Assembly (NCBI GenBank): GCA_037189645.1
Contig: JBBCIY010000007.1
Location: 1-64,000 of the forward strand
Direction: 5' to 3'
Length of the DNA stretch: 64,000 bases
Source: Taishania sp037189645
Lineage (GTDB): Bacteria; Bacteroidota; Bacteroidia; Flavobacteriales_D; Crocinitomicaceae
How positions within the stretch are numbered: position 1 is the stretch's first letter; every line of letters starts with the position of its first letter. Below are positions 26,465 to 34,360 of the stretch, in pieces. The notes below the pieces were generated by a model. It was not told the origin of the DNA. It worked only from the letters and a program-made list of their open reading frames with translations, and ran no database searches. Position numbers and translations under genes: made by a program.

Positions 26465-29083
26465 TTAACGCAGTATGTTCAGGTTTCCGTTCCATTCATA
26501 TTTGCTGTCATTGAGGCGGTCTTTTGCCGTAATCACCCAGGTATAAGCTCCGGATGGAACGGGTTTCCCATTGTAAGTTCCATCCCATGGAACATCCATA
26601 TCCCTGCTTTCAAATATTTTTTCTCCCCAGCGATTAAAAATCTGAAGGTGGAACGAATAAATATCAACGCCCTCCATGTGGACTTTCCATGTCTGGTTAA
26701 ATTCGTCTCCGTCCGGAGTGAATGTGTTCGGAGCATAGAGCGCTACTTCAGGGTAAACGATCAATTGCTGGGTCAGCGTGTCTTTACATCCCTGTTCTGA
26801 AGTTACTATCAGTGTTACGGGATAGATCCCTGTTTCTCCGTCAGGATAAAGCACTTTCGGACGCTCCAGGTTGGAGTAGTCCGGTGTCGCGCCGGTCATC
26901 AGCCACTCGTATTCCACATCCAGGAATGAAAGGTTCTGAAAATGAACTTCCGTATTGAACATCAGCACCGGGTTCGGGCTCCATGAAAAGTTCGCTTTTG
27001 GCTTTGGAAGCACCGTTAAAAAGTCAACCATTGTAACAGAGTCGATACATCCGAGCGGAGAGGTAACGATCAGCTGCACATCGTATTTTCCATTCATCAG
27101 GGTATCCGTAAAGATCACAGGCTCGTTGATCGCGCTTTGGGATTTTGGGAAATACCACACGTAATTTTCGGTCATTGCCGAATCCGTCTCATTGTGCACC
27201 TCAAATACTGCCGGCTCGCAAAGCACAGGTTCGACAACACTCATCAAAGGAACAGGAACGGGTGCAACATATACCTCGCTTTCCAATACCAACGGAGTAG
27301 TTTCACAGATATCTGTGACCGTAACGGTATACATCGTTGTCTGAGGCGGGTTGGCTGTAATGTCCATCTCTGTAACACCGGATGCGGTTTCACCGGAACT
27401 CCAGACAATATCATAAGGAGGAAAACCGCCACTCACTCCCGACAGGCTAACTGTTGTAGGATATCCGGGGCAGATCGTATCATAAGGAGTAATGGTTCCG
27501 GATAAAACAGGCCTTACACTCACAATGATCTCTGCTGTATCTGACAAACATCCTCCCGGACCTTCTGCATAAACCGTAATTGTCTGGGGGCTGGTTAAGG
27601 GACCTGCAATAACACTATCCAAAGTAGCTGCCGTATGGCTCCAGTGATAATCAACTGCCAGCCCCGCAGCGCTGATCCACGCTTTCAGGTTTGCTGAACC
27701 ATTCTGACAGACCAATGTATCCTGAGAAGCAAAAATATACAGCTGATCCGGCTCAGTGATCGTTACACTTGATGTAAACTCACAGTCGTGCTGGTTGCGT
27801 GACAGGACAGTATACGTTCCCACTCCGAAACCACTTTGAGTCGCATTTGGCACCCAGGTCTGTCCTCCGTCGAAGCTGTACTCTACCGCACCAGGATTGA
27901 CAATTGTTATTGAACCATCATTCATCCCCGCACAAGACGGCCCCGTCCAGCTGGTAGTATGTGAAGTGCTCGATACCACTACCTGCACCTGGTCCGAAAC
28001 AGGAGGGCATACTCCATCATCTTCTGTTAATGTAAATGTATATGTTCCGGGTTGATTGACTGTTACATTCGGATCAATTGCGGAAGCATTCGGCTGAAAA
28101 TTAACCGTTGGTGTTGGTGAAATTCCTGTTGTATTAACTGTCCACGTAACGGTAGAAGAAGCTCCTGCCGTACCATCCAGTGAAATTGTCTGCCCCAGGC
28201 AAACGACTGCATCCTGTCCGGCATCCGGTGTCGGAGGCGGAACAACGGTAATGACAAAAGTATCCAAGAAAACGCCTTCGTCACTTGTGATTTCAACAAC
28301 ATATTCCGTTGTCTGCCCAGGAGTAACAGTTACATTATCTCCGCCTGTGGGGTTTGACACACCTGTGGTTACAAGCCAGTTGTAAGTCGGGTTTGTCAGC
28401 CCGAATGTCAACACGTTCACCGTAGCGGAACTTCCCTGGCAAATTGTCTGATCAGGAGTAGACGGTTCACAGGAAACAGCCGCCGTACCGAAAAAGTCGA
28501 GATTCACATTCTGGTTCGTATAGCTGTAATTCGACAGACACAATATAAACTGGTCGCCGGCATTCACATTGAGCGGGGGCTGGTAGCTGCTACCGCTGGC
28601 ATTGGGAGGATAATTTCCCGGAGCGGACATTCCTGTGTTACCGTTACAGGTTCCGTTCCAGTTACATGCAACCGGAGGTAATGTATTCCCGTTGATCCCT
28701 GCGCAGGCGTTTCCGTCAACATTCGGCCACATGATCCAGTCAAAGCATCCCGAGTTGGAAGGATTTCCCTGTCCATTCAAACCGATCAGCGACCATTCCA
28801 GTGTTCCGCTGGTTACCACTGTTATCGTAATAAAGGTGGATACCGTTTCCCCGGATAACAGACACCCTGAGTTGACACCCTGCGGATTTGTACTGGGATT
28901 GGATATGGAAGAAGATCCGAAGTCAGTCACATTGTACGGAGGGTTTGTACCATTCACCGTAAAATTCGGAGTAGAACAGCCCGGAACCGCCAAATCACAG
29001 TTGACGGGAAGCTGCTGTGCAATAAACGTGTTGTGTATAAAGAACACGAAAAATAACACTATATAATAATATCTCTTTTTCAT
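26465..29083 (-). CDS. Large secreted surface protein with CHU_C C-terminal domain, paralogue of 17970-21458
   Basis: 872 aa with a signal peptide ending near FIAQ. The N-terminal ~220 residues are a Cys-containing beta-rich domain (GCLLSGETVSTF, GCFDWIMWP) unlike that of the 1162-aa paralogue. Ig/PKD-like repeats follow (WSSGETASG, ANFSWSPNP) and the C-terminal APNTFTPDGDEFNQ to GNLNILR domain is the T9SS type B signal. From the ICPGYPT segment onward it aligns closely with the paralogue (VCEP/LCEP, NPPQT, GCIDSVT). It is the second gene of an operon, 10 bp after a 119-aa exported protein. Confidence 0.9.
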   Translation of the reverse strand: MKKRYYYIVLFFVFFIHNTFIAQQLPVNCDLAVPGCSTPNFTVNGTNPPYNVTDFGSSSISNPSTNPQGVNSGCLLSGETVSTFITITVVTSGTLEWSLIGLNGQGNPSNSGCFDWIMWPNVDGNACAGINGNTLPPVACNWNGTCNGNTGMSAPGNYPPNASGSSYQPPLNVNAGDQFILCLSNYSYTNQNVNLDFFGTAAVSCEPSTPDQTICQGSSATVNVLTFGLTNPTYNWLVTTGVSNPTGGDNVTVTPGQTTEYVVEITSDEGVFLDTFVITVVPPPTPDAGQDAVVCLGQTISLDGTAGASSTVTWTVNTTGISPTPTVNFQPNASAIDPNVTVNQPGTYTFTLTEDDGVCPPVSDQVQVVVSSTSHTTSWTGPSCAGMNDGSITIVNPGAVEYSFDGGQTWVPNATQSGFGVGTYTVLSRNQHDCEFTSSVTITEPDQLYIFASQDTLVCQNGSANLKAWISAAGLAVDYHWSHTAATLDSVIAGPLTSPQTITVYAEGPGGCLSDTAEIIVSVRPVLSGTITPYDTICPGYPTTVSLSGVSGGFPPYDIVWSSGETASGVTEMDITANPPQTTMYTVTVTDICETTPLVLESEVYVAPVPVPLMSVVEPVLCEPAVFEVHNETDSAMTENYVWYFPKSQSAINEPVIFTDTLMNGKYDVQLIVTSPLGCIDSVTMVDFLTVLPKPKANFSWSPNPVLMFNTEVHFQNLSFLDVEYEWLMTGATPDYSNLERPKVLYPDGETGIYPVTLIVTSEQGCKDTLTQQLIVYPEVALYAPNTFTPDGDEFNQTWKVHMEGVDIYSFHLQIFNRWGEKIFESRDMDVPWDGTYNGKPVPSGAYTWVITAKDRLNDSKYEWNGNLNILR

Positions 29084-29093
29084 AATTCTTCAT

Positions 29094-29453
29094 TTAATCG
29101 TTACAATTTGTAAAAGGATAAGGGCGTATGGGGTCCTGCCCGTAAACTCCTATCTGGATACATCCGACTGTTTCAGAATACACCCCAAACCAGCTTTTTA
29201 CTGCATCTTCGGTCAGCTCACTGCCGTTAATAATGATAAAAAAACGCTGGGTCGGTATGTCCAGCCTTGCTGTTTCAACATTGGAAACAGACCTGATAGA
29301 ATTTTCAACCTGTGATAACGCCTCTCTGTCTTCAATCTGGAAGATTCCCTGTGCAAACAATTTCGTTTCCTGCTGGCTGAATACCGGAGCTGCTCCTATG
29401 CAAAAGAACAACAATGACAAAACAAGTGCTTTCATAACCTTTTTATTATCCAA
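29094..29453 (-). CDS. Small exported protein in operon with CHU_C surface protein
   Basis: 119 aa (the start may be Met7 at 29435) with a signal peptide cleaved near VFSQ. The mature part reads as strand-helix-strand-strand-helix-strand (QGIFQIED, ALSQVENSIRSV, VETARLDI, RFFIIING, DAVKSWFGVY, IQIGVYG), an arrangement like heavy-metal-associated (HMA) domains but with no CxxC. It is 10 bp upstream of the 872-aa surface protein and probably works with it. The fold is an inference from pattern alone. Confidence 0.68.
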   Translation of the reverse strand: MDNKKVMKALVLSLLFFCIGAAPVFSQQETKLFAQGIFQIEDREALSQVENSIRSVSNVETARLDIPTQRFFIIINGSELTEDAVKSWFGVYSETVGCIQIGVYGQDPIRPYPFTNCND

Positions 29454-29573
29454 TTATTAAGTAGGACGCAATCTTTTTTAATGAGTTGCCTAAAAAATGA
29501 CAAGAATGTTAAAAAAACAACAAGGGATCGGGTGGTAAAGGCAGGAAATGACGGGAAGTTCAGGAATAAAAAA

Positions 29574-29606
29574 ACGGGTTCGATTTCTTCTGAAAACCGA
29601 ACCCGT
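29574..29606 (-). terminator. Terminator of eno
   Basis: A perfect 9-bp stem ACGGGTTCG/CGAACCCGT followed on the minus strand by a run of seven T. Confidence 0.85.
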
Positions 29607-29626
29607 AATAGAACTAAAAGAGAGTA

Positions 29627-30910
29627 TTATTTCTTAATGAATTTGAACCGTTTGCCGGGGTAAACAGCCGCGTCTCCCAACTCTGCCTCAATTCTTAACA
29701 GCTGGTTGTACTTTGACATACGGTCACTGCGGGAAGCTGACCCGGTTTTGATCTGTCCACAGTTTAATGCTACCGCCAGGTCTGCAATGGTATTATCTTC
29801 TGTTTCTCCCGAACGGTGGCTCATAACGGAGGTGTATGAATTTGCAGTTGCTAACTGCACCGCTTCAATGGTCTCTGTCAATGTTCCGATCTGGTTCACC
29901 TTCACCAGGATAGAATTTGCCGTATCTTCGTCAATTCCGCGGGAAAGGCGTTTTGTGTTCGTTACAAACAGGTCATCACCAACCAGCTGGACTTTATCTC
30001 CGATCGTTTCCGTCAATAATTTCCAACCGGACCAGTCGTCTTCAGCCAGGCCGTCTTCAATGGAAATGATCGGGTATTTTTCTATCCATCCTTTCCAGAA
30101 TGCAACCATTTCTTCGGATGTGCGGGATTCTCCGGTTGATTCAAATACGTATTTTCCTTCTTTGTAAAACTCGGAAGAAGCAGCGTCCAACGCGATCCAG
30201 ACATCCTCGCCCGGTTTGTACCCGGCTTTTGTAATGGCTTCCAGTACCACCTGGATAGCTTCTTCGTTGGATCCCAGATTCGGTGCAAAACCACCTTCAT
30301 CCCCCACATTCGTGGACATTCCTTTTTCTTTCAGCACATTCTTCAGGTGGTGAAAGATCTCTGTTCCCCAGCGCAATCCCTCAGAAAAAGAAGAAGCTCC
30401 GAAGGGCATTACCATAAACTCCTGGATATCGATCTTATTGTCAGCGTGAGAACCTCCGTTCAAAATATTCATCATTGGAACAGGAAGCGTTACCGCTCCG
30501 ACTCCTCCGACATACTGGTACAAGGGCAGTCCGCTTTCCAGGGCACCCGCACGGGCTACCGCTAAGGAAGTTCCTAAAATCGCGTTTGCTCCCAGGCTGG
30601 ATTTGTTTTCCGTTCCGTCCAGCTCAAGCAATGCCTTGTCAATGATCTTCTGCTCCGTTACATCCATCCCGGTCAGGGCATCGTTGATAGGTCCGTTCAC
30701 ATTCGCAACCGCCTTCAATACTCCTTTACCCAGATATACCGACTTGTCTCCATCACGCAATTCAACTGCTTCGTGAACTCCGGTAGATGCTCCGGACGGA
30801 ACAGCCGCTCTTCCAACAATCCCGTTAGAGGTAACGACATCTACTTCAACAGTTGGATTACCACGTGAATCCAGAATTTGTCTTCCTACAACTTTTACGA
30901 TGTAACTCAT
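29627..30910 (-). CDS. eno: Enolase
   Basis: 427 aa, full length. N-terminal DSRGNPTVEVDV, the magnesium ligands (LVGDDLF, SIEDGL) and the C-terminal SHRSGETEDNTIADLAV block with GQIKTGS are present. It converts 2-phosphoglycerate to phosphoenolpyruvate. The start codon overlaps the stop of carA by 4 bp (ATGA), so it is the second gene of a carA-eno operon, an unusual pairing. Confidence 0.98.
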   Translation of the reverse strand: MSYIVKVVGRQILDSRGNPTVEVDVVTSNGIVGRAAVPSGASTGVHEAVELRDGDKSVYLGKGVLKAVANVNGPINDALTGMDVTEQKIIDKALLELDGTENKSSLGANAILGTSLAVARAGALESGLPLYQYVGGVGAVTLPVPMMNILNGGSHADNKIDIQEFMVMPFGASSFSEGLRWGTEIFHHLKNVLKEKGMSTNVGDEGGFAPNLGSNEEAIQVVLEAITKAGYKPGEDVWIALDAASSEFYKEGKYVFESTGESRTSEEMVAFWKGWIEKYPIISIEDGLAEDDWSGWKLLTETIGDKVQLVGDDLFVTNTKRLSRGIDEDTANSILVKVNQIGTLTETIEAVQLATANSYTSVMSHRSGETEDNTIADLAVALNCGQIKTGSASRSDRMSKYNQLLRIEAELGDAAVYPGKRFKFIKK

Positions 30911-32010
30911 GCTTTGTGTGATTTTATATTGGTAATAAATTGATCGAATAAATACCTTGAATCGTGTGGTCCGGCAGATGCCTCCGGGTGGTATTGTACG
31001 GAAAAAACAGGTTTGTCCTTCAATGCAATTCCCGCGATAGTATTATCATTCAGATGGATATGCGTCAGCTCGATATTTGAATTGGACTCCAGGCTCTCTC
31101 TTGAGATCACGAATCCATGATTCTGTGAGGTGATCTCTCCTTTTCCCGTCTTTAAATTCTTAATCGGGTGGTTGATTCCGCGGTGCCCGTTAAACATTTT
31201 TTCCGTCTTCAGCCCCTGGCTCAGTCCCAGCAGCTGATGTCCCAGGCAGATCCCGAATACCGGCTTACCTGTATCTACTACCTGCTTCACCAACCCGATC
31301 GACTCCGGCATCGCGCCAGGGTCTCCGGGACCGTTTGAAAGCATGTATCCATCCGGGTTAAAACTGTTCAGCTCATCCAATGTCGCATGCATCGGGAACA
31401 CTTTTACATGCGCTCCTCTTTCTACCAGGCAGCGAATGATATTTTTCTTGATTCCAAAGTCAACGACTGAAACCTTACAAACGGGGTTTTCAGGTTTCAC
31501 CTCATACGCTTCCTTTGTACATACTTTGGAAGAAAGCTCCAGCCCATCCATCGAAGGAACCTTTGCCAGCTCTGCTTTCAGCGCATCTACATCTGTGTTA
31601 GCGGAAGAGATGATGGCGTTCATCGCTCCTTTGTGGCGGATGTGACGCACCAGTGCACGTGTATCGATATCCGAAATACCTACCTTATCGTAGTTCAGCA
31701 TGTAATCTCCCAATGAGCCGCTTGCTGATGTTCTTGAATAGTTCGGGGAAAATTTCTTGGTTACCAGTCCTGCGATCATCATTGAATCTGACTCTACCTC
31801 TTCTTTGTGAACACCGTAATTCCCGATGTGTGAAGTTGTCATGATCAGGATCTGCCCGTAATAAGAAGGATCTGTAAAGACTTCCTGATAACCTGTCATC
31901 CCTGTATTGAATGCAATTTCGCCGGTTGTTGTGCCTATTTTCCCGATTGCTTTTCCATAAAATGTAGTACCATCTTCAAGAACTAAAACTGCAGGGGTAT
32001 TATTTTCCAT
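30907..32010 (-). CDS. carA: Carbamoyl-phosphate synthase small (glutaminase) subunit
   Basis: 367 aa. The N-terminal domain (LEDGTTFYGKAIG, FNTGMTGYQEV) is followed by a class I glutamine amidotransferase domain with the nucleophile in GICLGHQ (about residue 257) and the His-x-Glu of YHPEAS. It supplies ammonia to the large subunit CarB for pyrimidine and arginine synthesis. CarB is not adjacent. A promoter element is at 32024-32031. Confidence 0.97.
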   Translation of the reverse strand: MENNTPAVLVLEDGTTFYGKAIGKIGTTTGEIAFNTGMTGYQEVFTDPSYYGQILIMTTSHIGNYGVHKEEVESDSMMIAGLVTKKFSPNYSRTSASGSLGDYMLNYDKVGISDIDTRALVRHIRHKGAMNAIISSANTDVDALKAELAKVPSMDGLELSSKVCTKEAYEVKPENPVCKVSVVDFGIKKNIIRCLVERGAHVKVFPMHATLDELNSFNPDGYMLSNGPGDPGAMPESIGLVKQVVDTGKPVFGICLGHQLLGLSQGLKTEKMFNGHRGINHPIKNLKTGKGEITSQNHGFVISRESLESNSNIELTHIHLNDNTIAGIALKDKPVFSVQYHPEASAGPHDSRYLFDQFITNIKSHKA

Positions 32011-32023
32011 TGTAAAGTTTTTG

Positions 32024-32031
32024 CAAAGTTA
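32024..32031 (-). promoter_or_regulatory. Bacteroidete -7 promoter element for carA-eno
   Basis: TAACTTTG on the minus strand, 13 bp upstream of the carA ATG; the leader would be very short. Confidence 0.5.
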
Positions 32032-32096
32032 TTATTTCCATTTTAATTATGAAATAAGAATCAATGGAAAGATGGTATAAAAAGCATGTTGACAGA

Positions 32097-33038
32097 TCAC
32101 TCTTTGTGATAAAGAAAATAGTAAGCCTCCACATTGTCAAGATAAGCACCGTCAAAACCTGCATCCAGTATTTTTTTCAGGTACGATCCGTCATTTCCGA
32201 AAATGATGTTCTTCCATTCCTCATTCCAGAATTTTACCCAGAATTCATCATCGTACCCGTCGTATTTCTTTTTGATCCACTGGGGACGGTGAAGCTTCCA
32301 GTTCTTTTCCCAGTAATACCTGTATTTTTCGGCAGAACCTATATTCAGGTATGAGATAACCAGCCTCTTTCCTCCGTTTGCTTTTGTCTTTAACTGGCTC
32401 ACCTCTGAACTGCTCAGGGCTTCTCCGTCAAAAAACAGGTCGATCAGTACCAGGTCGTAATTGGAAAACGAAATCGCTTCTATCATCTCTTGTTTTGAAG
32501 AAAAGTTTTCGGGGTTGATCAGGTACAGGTAGTTTTTTGCTTCTGACAGGCTGGTTACGTCGGCCGGGTTTTCCTGGTGTATGTATCCCGGGATCTGGTT
32601 GTAGTGATAATTATCGGCATTCCTCGGGAAACAGATGAAATGTTCCTGTTCATTTCTGGCATACGCATCCGGAATATCCTCCGGGTCCGTAACAAACTCT
32701 GAAACAAGTATCTTTTTATTTTCTCTTAGCAGCTGAAGATAGTCATACCGCTCATCAATGGTATTCAGTGTCCCATTGTAAAATAATTCTTCTACCCCGA
32801 ATCCGTCGATTGCGTTCATATAAGCAGTATTCAATCCTTCTTCGGTATCCAGGTTGTTAAATGCAAGTTCAACTCCATTCTGGGGAATGATGATAAAATC
32901 CGGGTCGGATTCCCTTGCATAATTCGAAATATCCACCACAAAATCCTGCATCTTCAAAGCTGCCGAGGAAGATCGTTTTTCTTTGGAGCAAGAAAACAAA
33001 ACCGGGGTAATAATCAGTACGAAAAGTATATATTTCAT
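32097..33038 (-). CDS. Lipoprotein with GH114-like TIM-barrel domain
   Basis: From the ATG at 33038 (MKYILFVLIITPVLFSC) it has a signal peptide with lipobox LFSC; the longer frame from 33071 would bury this. The mature part has features of the endo-alpha-1,4-polygalactosaminidase (GH114/TM1410) family: VISYLNIGSAEKYRYYW, and FDGAYLDNVEAY with the catalytic-type Asp. It may cut galactosamine-rich exopolysaccharide at the cell surface, but this is family inference. Confidence 0.78.
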   Translation of the reverse strand: MKYILFVLIITPVLFSCSKEKRSSSAALKMQDFVVDISNYARESDPDFIIIPQNGVELAFNNLDTEEGLNTAYMNAIDGFGVEELFYNGTLNTIDERYDYLQLLRENKKILVSEFVTDPEDIPDAYARNEQEHFICFPRNADNYHYNQIPGYIHQENPADVTSLSEAKNYLYLINPENFSSKQEMIEAISFSNYDLVLIDLFFDGEALSSSEVSQLKTKANGGKRLVISYLNIGSAEKYRYYWEKNWKLHRPQWIKKKYDGYDDEFWVKFWNEEWKNIIFGNDGSYLKKILDAGFDGAYLDNVEAYYFLYHKE

Positions 33039-33157
33039 TGGAACCAGTTTTTTAAAATAAACGATGAACACCGGTCAATCTTACGGATTATCCCGGACAA
33101 TTTATACGTTCATTTACTTTTTTTATTTTTTAACTCCCGTATTAATAGAATACTTCC

Positions 33158-33165
33158 TACATTTG
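33158..33165 (+). promoter_or_regulatory. Bacteroidete -7 promoter element for the SAM riboswitch-metH transcript
   Basis: TACATTTG matches TAnnTTTG. Transcription would start near 33172, just before the aptamer begins at 33186. Confidence 0.6.
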
Positions 33166-33185
33166 TACTCACGTTCATTGCCATA

Positions 33186-33297
33186 ACTTATGAAGAAAGG
33201 TGGAGGGACAGGCCCTTTGAAACCTTGGCAACCTCTCTGTGAACAACGGAAAAGGTGCCAATTCCTATTCCGGCAGTACTGCCGGGAAAAGATAAGT
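33186..33297 (+). ncRNA. SAM-I (S-box) riboswitch aptamer
   Basis: P1 arms ACTTAT (33186-33191) and ATAAGT (33292-33297) close the element. Between them are the conserved S-box blocks AGGTGGAGGGAC, GGCCC followed by TGAAACC, GGCAACC, AAGGTGCCAATTCC and a P4 stem CCGGCAGT/ACTGCCGG. It binds S-adenosylmethionine. Downstream, GACG/CGTC plus six T at 33302-33320 forms a short terminator, while GAAAAGA (33286-33292) can instead pair with TCTTTTTTC (33313-33321) as an antiterminator. It should switch off methionine synthase when SAM is plentiful. Confidence 0.95.
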
Positions 33298-33301
33298 AGT
33301 G

Positions 33302-33320
33302 GACGATTCCCGTCTTTTTT
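33302..33320 (+). terminator. Weak terminator, probable expression platform of the SAM-I riboswitch
   Basis: A 4-5 bp stem (GACG/CGTC, optionally one G-U pair) with a 5-nt loop and six T. It is exclusive with the GAAAAGA/TCTTTTTTC pairing. Confidence 0.5.
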
Positions 33321-33349
33321 CATAGTAGGCTTCATGTATATAGTGTGCT

Positions 33350-34339
33350 ATGAGTTTAATAAATGATATTTTAAAAAAACGTATCCTGATCCTGGATGGT
33401 GCAATGGGAACCATGATCCAGCGTTATACGTTGACCGAAGAAGATTTCCGCAAAGGCTGGTTTGAAAACCACGATAAGCCCCTGAAAGGAAACAATGACC
33501 TGCTTTCCTTGACACGCCCGGACATCATCAGGGAAATTCACCGCGCCTATTTCGAAGCAGGAGCGGATATCGCTGAAACGAATACGTTCTCTGGAACAAC
33601 CATCGCCCAGGCAGATTATGGGCTGGAAAGCGCCGTTTACGACATCAATTACCACGGGGCAAAAATCGCACGGGAAGTCGCAGATGAATTTACGGCGAAA
33701 AATCCTGACAAACCGCGTTTTGTAGCAGGATCGATCGGCCCGACGAACAGGACGGCTTCCATTTCACCGGATGTAAATGATCCCGGGTTCAGAGCGATCA
33801 CGTATGATGAGCTGGCAGCAGCCTATAAAGAACAGGTAAACGCATTGATCGACGGAGGAGCAGATATACTGCTGGTAGAAACCATCTTTGATACGCTCAA
33901 TGCAAAAGCTGCTTTATTCGCCATCCGGGATGTGTTCGAAGAGAGAAAGACCGAGCTTCCCGTCATGGTTTCCGGGACAATCACCGACCAGTCAGGGCGA
34001 ACACTTACCGGACAGACCGCTGACGCCTTCCTGATCTCCATGGAACATTTCCCGCTGTTGTCCGTAGGGTTAAACTGCGCGCTGGGAGCCAACATGATGC
34101 GCCCCTACCTGCAGATACTGAGCAAAAGCACAGCATTCGGGGTCAGCGCCCATCCAAATGCAGGATTACCCAATGAATTCGGGCAGTATGAAGAAACACC
34201 GGAACTAATGGCGGAACAGATCAAAGAGTTCCTGGAAGATGGTATCATCAACATCATCGGGGGATGCTGTGGTACAACTCCGGAACACATCAAGGCCATT
34301 GCAGAATTAGCGAAACACTATCCGCCGAGAAAACTTTAA
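33350..34339 (+). CDS. metH: Methionine synthase, homocysteine-binding module (split MetH, N-terminal part)
   Basis: 329 aa containing only the homocysteine S-methyltransferase barrel. It begins ILKKRILILDGAMGTMIQ; the zinc ligands are GLNCALG (near residue 243) and GGCCGTT (near 304). It activates homocysteine as a zinc thiolate for methylation. The rest of the enzyme is encoded as a separate chain starting 21 bp downstream, so two polypeptides must associate. It is controlled by the SAM-I riboswitch directly upstream. Betaine-homocysteine methyltransferases share the fold, but the context makes MetH nearly certain. Confidence 0.95.
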   Translation: MSLINDILKKRILILDGAMGTMIQRYTLTEEDFRKGWFENHDKPLKGNNDLLSLTRPDIIREIHRAYFEAGADIAETNTFSGTTIAQADYGLESAVYDINYHGAKIAREVADEFTAKNPDKPRFVAGSIGPTNRTASISPDVNDPGFRAITYDELAAAYKEQVNALIDGGADILLVETIFDTLNAKAALFAIRDVFEERKTELPVMVSGTITDQSGRTLTGQTADAFLISMEHFPLLSVGLNCALGANMMRPYLQILSKSTAFGVSAHPNAGLPNEFGQYEETPELMAEQIKEFLEDGIINIIGGCCGTTPEHIKAIAELAKHYPPRKL

Positions 34340-34360
34340 TTCAATAATAGAATATTTTAA

